Part shown: positions 60,840-64,000 of the stretch, in pieces
Layout: every line of letters begins with the position of its first letter
Position numbering within the stretch: position 1 is the first letter of the stretch
Assembly: GCF_000380645.1 (NCBI RefSeq)
Contig: NZ_AQXZ01000018.1
Coordinates: 953,713 to 1,017,712, forward strand
Length of the DNA stretch: 64,000 bases
Direction: 5' to 3'
Source: Smaragdicoccus niigatensis DSM 44881 = NBRC 103563
Lineage (GTDB): Bacteria; Actinomycetota; Actinomycetes; Mycobacteriales; Mycobacteriaceae
Notes under the pieces: model-generated
The model's input: only the letters and a program-made list of their open reading frames with translations
What the model was told of the DNA's origin: nothing
Databases searched by the model: none
Translations under genes and position numbers: made by a program

Positions 60840-61736
60840 TTAGCGCGGCAGCGCGAGCGTCTCCCCCATGCGCAACGGCTGATGGGTTTCGAACGACGAG
60901 GCCCAGTCCACGGCATTCGGGCCGAACAGCAGGATCACGGTCGATCCCATGTTGAAACGGCCCATCTCCTCACCCCGCTGCAAGGTCGTCGCACCCTCGG
61001 GGTAACGAGTCGATTCGACCTTTGATCGGTTCGGCGGGGTGACCTCGCCGGCCCATACCGTTTCGATGCTGCCGACGAAGAGTGCCCCGACGAGAACCAT
61101 GGCCATCGGCCCGACTGCCGTCTCGAACAAGGCAGCCACGCGTTCATTGCGAGCGAACAGATTGGGCATTGCGCGCGACGTCGCCGGATTCACACTGAAC
61201 AGCCGGCCCGGAACGTAGACCATCTCCTGCAAGCGCCCGTCGAGCGGCATGTGGATGCGGTGGTAGTTCTTGGGCGCGAGATAAATCGTCGCGAATTGTC
61301 CGCCCTGGAAGGCCTCTGCGCGCGTCGCATCGCCACCCAGGAGTTCCACCAGGTCGAAGGACTGACCCTTCGCCTGGAAGATGCGGCCGCTCTCGATATT
61401 GCCGTGCTGGTACATGAAGCCGTCGACCGGGCAAGCGGTGGCGTGCGCATCCTCGGGCATCGGCCGCTGTCCCGGTTTGAGCGCGCGCGTGAAGAAGTCG
61501 TTGAAGCTCCGGAACTGCTTCGGATCGCTGACGACGAATTCGTCGAGCCGGATGTCGTACGCACGCATGATCCAGCCGATGACGAGGTTCTTGAGCCAGC
61601 GAATTTCCAATCGCAAGAACCAGTGCACCACCAGAGACATCAGGTGGGTGGGCAGCGCGAGTTGGAGCGCTGCAAACAGCCGGTCGCCAATGCGGGCGTC
61701 GGTCTTCTTACTCAGCTGCACCTTTGTCGCCTGCAT
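60840..61736 (-). CDS. psd: Phosphatidylserine decarboxylase, proteobacterial-like
   Basis: A 298-residue PSD-I enzyme making phosphatidylethanolamine. FNDFFTRALKPGQRP, ACPVDGFMYQHGNIE, YHRIHMPLDGRLQEMVYVPG (catalytic His) and the self-cleavage site FNMGSTVILLFG are visible; the usual LGST is MGST here. The N-terminal half resembles gammaproteobacterial enzymes more than the short actinobacterial type, and no pssA gene is next to it. ATG 61736 is chosen; longer frames lack family resemblance. Possible horizontal acquisition. Confidence 0.88.
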   Translation of the reverse strand: MQATKVQLSKKTDARIGDRLFAALQLALPTHLMSLVVHWFLRLEIRWLKNLVIGWIMRAYDIRLDEFVVSDPKQFRSFNDFFTRALKPGQRPMPEDAHATACPVDGFMYQHGNIESGRIFQAKGQSFDLVELLGGDATRAEAFQGGQFATIYLAPKNYHRIHMPLDGRLQEMVYVPGRLFSVNPATSRAMPNLFARNERVAALFETAVGPMAMVLVGALFVGSIETVWAGEVTPPNRSKVESTRYPEGATTLQRGEEMGRFNMGSTVILLFGPNAVDWASSFETHQPLRMGETLALPR

Positions 61737-61860
61737 GAAGGTCAGTGTGCCAGGCCAGCTGTCCGGGCCGTTAATGAAGCCAAATAAGAGACGGTCCGGA
61801 CGCGCACCGAACTTGTCAGACCCTGCATTTACACTGCTCAGGCACCACAAGGAGGTATCC

Positions 61861-62475
61861 ATGACCGATCTCCACAAGACGATCGAAATCCACGAGCTCA
61901 CCGCCACGATGGCAGGCTGCCACCCACCGCTTTGGCGGTCGCTCACAGTCGACGTGCGCGCCAGCGAGGACCTCGCTCTGGAGCAGGCAATGCACACCAT
62001 GCTCACGGAATTCGTGACGGTGTGGCCCGAAGGCAGTTCGTTTCTCGTCAACTTCCCGCGTGGTCGCTACTTCCAGGGCATTCACTACACGCCGTCGATG
62101 CTCATTGAGTTCAAGGAGCCGACCACCGAGGCGGCCTGGCAGCGCGCGTGTGAGCACGACTGGATGAACCCGAAGTTCGTGCCGAAGGACCACCCCGAGT
62201 TCGCGAGCCAACCCATCTGGCGAGACAACCCCGTCCAGGAGATGTTGTGGCCCTCCGTCGGAGTTCCGGAGATCGCCCGCCGCCTCGCGCAGGCTGCGCA
62301 TGATTTCATGCGCGTTCGCCCGGGCAGTCCGTTCACGTTGAAGGTGTGGTGCTGGAACGACGACGGAGGAGACGAGTTCGAAGACCACGAGTTGGCCCCG
62401 CTGCCTCATGGGTTTGTCATCCCGCATTCGCTCGCGGGGCTGGAAACTGCGATGCCGACAGCTCCCGCTAGCTAG
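61861..62475 (+). CDS. Hypothetical protein
   Basis: A 204-residue protein with no recognised family. ATG 61861 has a perfect AAGGAGGT ribosome-binding site, so it is well translated. It is cytoplasmic by composition, Trp- and His-rich (PPLWRSLTVDVRASEDLAL, EHDWMNPKFVPKDHPEFASQ), with no signal peptide or transmembrane helix. It is divergent from psd and its stop lies 21 bases from the IS110 transposase end. Confidence 0.7.
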   Translation: MTDLHKTIEIHELTATMAGCHPPLWRSLTVDVRASEDLALEQAMHTMLTEFVTVWPEGSSFLVNFPRGRYFQGIHYTPSMLIEFKEPTTEAAWQRACEHDWMNPKFVPKDHPEFASQPIWRDNPVQEMLWPSVGVPEIARRLAQAAHDFMRVRPGSPFTLKVWCWNDDGGDEFEDHELAPLPHGFVIPHSLAGLETAMPTAPAS

Positions 62476-63900
62476 ACATCCCAGGTCCGTAGCTTGTCAA
62501 GCGACTGGAGCAAGTCTTTCGTTTTGCCCTGTTTGTCGGTGGTTCCAGGCGGTGTCTTCGTCATAAAGGGCTTTGTGGCGTAGGCAGCCGTGCAGAATCC
62601 CGACGAGCCGGTTGCCGACCGCGCGCAGGGCTTGATGGTGCAGGTCGCCGGCGGCGCGACGCTGGTCGTAGTAGGTGCGTACGCCGGTGCTTCTCGTGAG
62701 GGCGCAGAAGGCCCACAGGTCGATCGCGTCGTAGAGCCGTTTGTTGCGGATATGACGAGCAAGGACCGCACGTTTTCGCCCCGACGCGATCGTCAGTGGT
62801 GACGTTCCGGCGTAGTTCTTGCGAGACTTGGCGGTGGTGTACCGCTCGGGGTCGTCCCCGAATTCACCGAGCACCCGGGCGCCGAGGACAGTACCAAGTC
62901 CTGGCAGGGAACGAACGATCGCGGCGTCCGGGTGTTTCTCAAAATGGGTGGCCAGCGTGGTTTCGAGTTCGCTGATCTGGCGGTTGAGTTCACCGATGAT
63001 CGCGGTCGCGGACCGGGTAGTGGCGGCGAAGGCGCCCACGACAGCGGTGGCGGTGGTGAGCTGTTCGGTGCGCAGTACGGCCTGTATCTCGTGCGCGCGC
63101 TGATCGGTATTACGTTGGCGCCCCGCGCGTTTGAGGGTCGCTGAGATCGCTGAGATTGACAGCCGGGCACCGAGATCAGGGGCTGGGGCACGGCTCAGGA
63201 TCGCTAGCGCGTCCCGGTCGGTAAGGTCGTCGAACGCCTCGAGGGCGGCGGGGTAGTACTCGCGCAGTGCTGAGCGCAGCGCGTTGGCGTGCCGGGTTCG
63301 GGCCCAGATGAGGTTCTGGTGGGCGCGGGCGAGGACCTTAATCGCTTCGGCTTCGGCGCTGTCGCCGGCGATCGGGCGGTGGTTGTGTCGGTCGGTGCGG
63401 ACCAGGTCAGCGAGTAGTTTTGCGTCGCCGGCGTCGGATTTAGCGCCGGAGACGGTGTGCCGGTCGCGGTATCGGGCGGCGGCGAGGGGGTTGATCGCGT
63501 ACACCTGATACCCGGCGGCGACCATCGCGTTGACCCACAGGCCGCGGTCGGTTTCGATGCCGATCACGACCTGTGTCGGGTCGGTGGCGTGGGTGGCGAT
63601 CAGTTCGTGCAGGGTTCGGATGCCGGGCAGGCCTTCGGGCAGTCGCCGTGCCGCGAGGCGGGTTCCGGTGGCGTTCATGATGTGGATGTCGTGGTGGTCT
63701 TCGGCCCAGTCGTCGCCGACGAAGATCATCGGCTACCTCCCTTGATGGTCTGCTCCTTGTTGGGGGTGGTGAACCTGGAGGACCCTGGCGGCGACCTAAT
63801 GGATCAGTGCTCGTGATGGCACGACATCCCAGTAGCGCTACAGGAACCTCACCGGCTGGCTGGGGCACGATCTAGCGCTAGAAATCGAATATCGTTCCAG
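62476..63900 (-). mobile_element. IS110-family insertion sequence, ends not determined
   Basis: One intact IS110-type transposase with non-coding flanks. IS110 elements lack terminal inverted repeats, so the borders cannot be read from symmetry; the given limits are approximate. The 3' border must be close to 62476-62496 because the neighbouring gene ends at 62475. The upstream non-coding flank (63730 onward) is where IS110-group elements encode their bridge RNA. Confidence 0.5.
62497..63729 (-). CDS. IS110-family transposase
   Basis: A 410-residue transposase. The N-terminal RuvC-like DEDD domain begins MIFVGDDWAEDHHDIHI and has VVIGIETDRGLW and SGAKSDAGDAKLLADLVRTD, giving the D-E-D-D set. 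The C-terminal Tnp domain shows RSLPGLGTVLGARVLGEFGD and KNYAGTSPLTIASGRKRAV with the conserved catalytic Ser. It is full length without frameshifts and has GGGAGG upstream of ATG 63729, so it may be active. Confidence 0.95.
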   Translation of the reverse strand: MIFVGDDWAEDHHDIHIMNATGTRLAARRLPEGLPGIRTLHELIATHATDPTQVVIGIETDRGLWVNAMVAAGYQVYAINPLAAARYRDRHTVSGAKSDAGDAKLLADLVRTDRHNHRPIAGDSAEAEAIKVLARAHQNLIWARTRHANALRSALREYYPAALEAFDDLTDRDALAILSRAPAPDLGARLSISAISATLKRAGRQRNTDQRAHEIQAVLRTEQLTTATAVVGAFAATTRSATAIIGELNRQISELETTLATHFEKHPDAAIVRSLPGLGTVLGARVLGEFGDDPERYTTAKSRKNYAGTSPLTIASGRKRAVLARHIRNKRLYDAIDLWAFCALTRSTGVRTYYDQRRAAGDLHHQALRAVGNRLVGILHGCLRHKALYDEDTAWNHRQTGQNERLAPVA

Positions 63901-64000
63901 GAGGAACGGGTGCTCACCAGCCAGCGGTTCGGTGACCAGCCTGCGTCAGTCAGTTCTGGATCGGACCGTTAGACACGCAGCTGATCTGTTCCCATTAGGA
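63730..64000. other. Non-coding flank upstream of the IS110 transposase
   Basis: About 270 bases to the window end without a convincing gene. TAGCGCTA palindromes occur at about 63833 and 63873 (the second extended to CTAGCGCTAG). The stretch nearest the transposase may encode a bridge RNA; its fold was not modelled. Confidence 0.4.

Noticed and set aside
61737..62051. N-terminal extension of the phosphatidylserine decarboxylase frame
   Set aside because: It overlaps the divergent orphan gene, which has a perfect ribosome-binding site, and has no similarity to PSD.
63829..63880. TAGCGCTA palindromes as phage or IS attachment sites
   Set aside because: Short, self-complementary 8-mers near one IS copy are not sufficient; no matching site at the other end of the element was found.

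Overview
The window reads as high-GC actinobacterial chromosome, most likely from the order Mycobacteriales (Nocardiaceae/Gordoniaceae-like). The evidence is a set of lineage-typical blocks: ctaB beside tkt-tal-zwf-opcA-pgl; uvrC-rapZ-yvcK-whiA-gap-pgk-tpiA-secG; fmt-rsmB-rpe-ribD-ribC-ribBA-ribH plus a PH-like membrane protein; and mihF-gmk-rpoZ-coaBC-metK-priA. WhiA, OpcA, mIHF and a helicase-degenerate PriA are actinobacterial hallmarks. The genus cannot be fixed from the sequence alone. No rRNA, tRNA or CRISPR array was seen.

Layout. 1-7.3 kb: the end of a flavin monooxygenase, a TPR-LuxR regulator, a SanA/YdcF-like protein and a TIGR01777 epimerase (minus), then a photolyase translationally coupled to a MerR regulator that carries the CarH/LitR cobalamin-binding signature, and ctaB. 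7.6-15.1 kb: a Thr-rich secreted WxL-like protein, then the pentose phosphate operon. 15.5-19.9 kb: a surface-protein island holding two WxL-like secreted proteins, a DUF916-like membrane-anchored partner, an LPQTG-anchored helical protein, a class E-type sortase and a 50-residue membrane protein. 19.9-28.4 kb: secG and lower glycolysis, whiA, yvcK, rapZ and uvrC, all on the minus strand. 28.5-38.2 kb: metY, an acyl-CoA dehydrogenase and the riboflavin/fmt operon. 38.3-44.8 kb: small secreted proteins, a lipase, PadR, an orphan ModA, and a DipZ-MsrA-MsrB set that looks like an extracytoplasmic methionine sulfoxide repair module. 44.9-50.8 kb: a complete oligopeptide-type ABC transporter. 50.8-56.5 kb: priA, metK, coaBC, rpoZ, gmk and mihF. 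56.7-64 kb: an accessory end with a cupin, a NrtR-like regulator divergent from an ADP-ribosylglycohydrolase/phosphoesterase pair, a PASTA membrane protein, a proteobacterial-looking phosphatidylserine decarboxylase, an orphan gene and an IS110-family element.

The strongest candidates for something under-described are three. (1) The WxL/DUF916/LPQTG/sortase island inserted between the pentose phosphate and glycolysis blocks, with a third WxL-like paralogue on the other side of the pentose phosphate operon. (2) The NrtR-like regulator/ADP-ribosylglycohydrolase/PPP-type phosphoesterase module, with two identical-arm palindromes 31 bp apart in its divergent promoter. (3) A putative adenosylcobalamin photoreceptor next to photolyase, with tandem 11-bp direct repeats upstream of the photolyase gene. 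All functional statements are inferred from sequence reading; no database searches were run.
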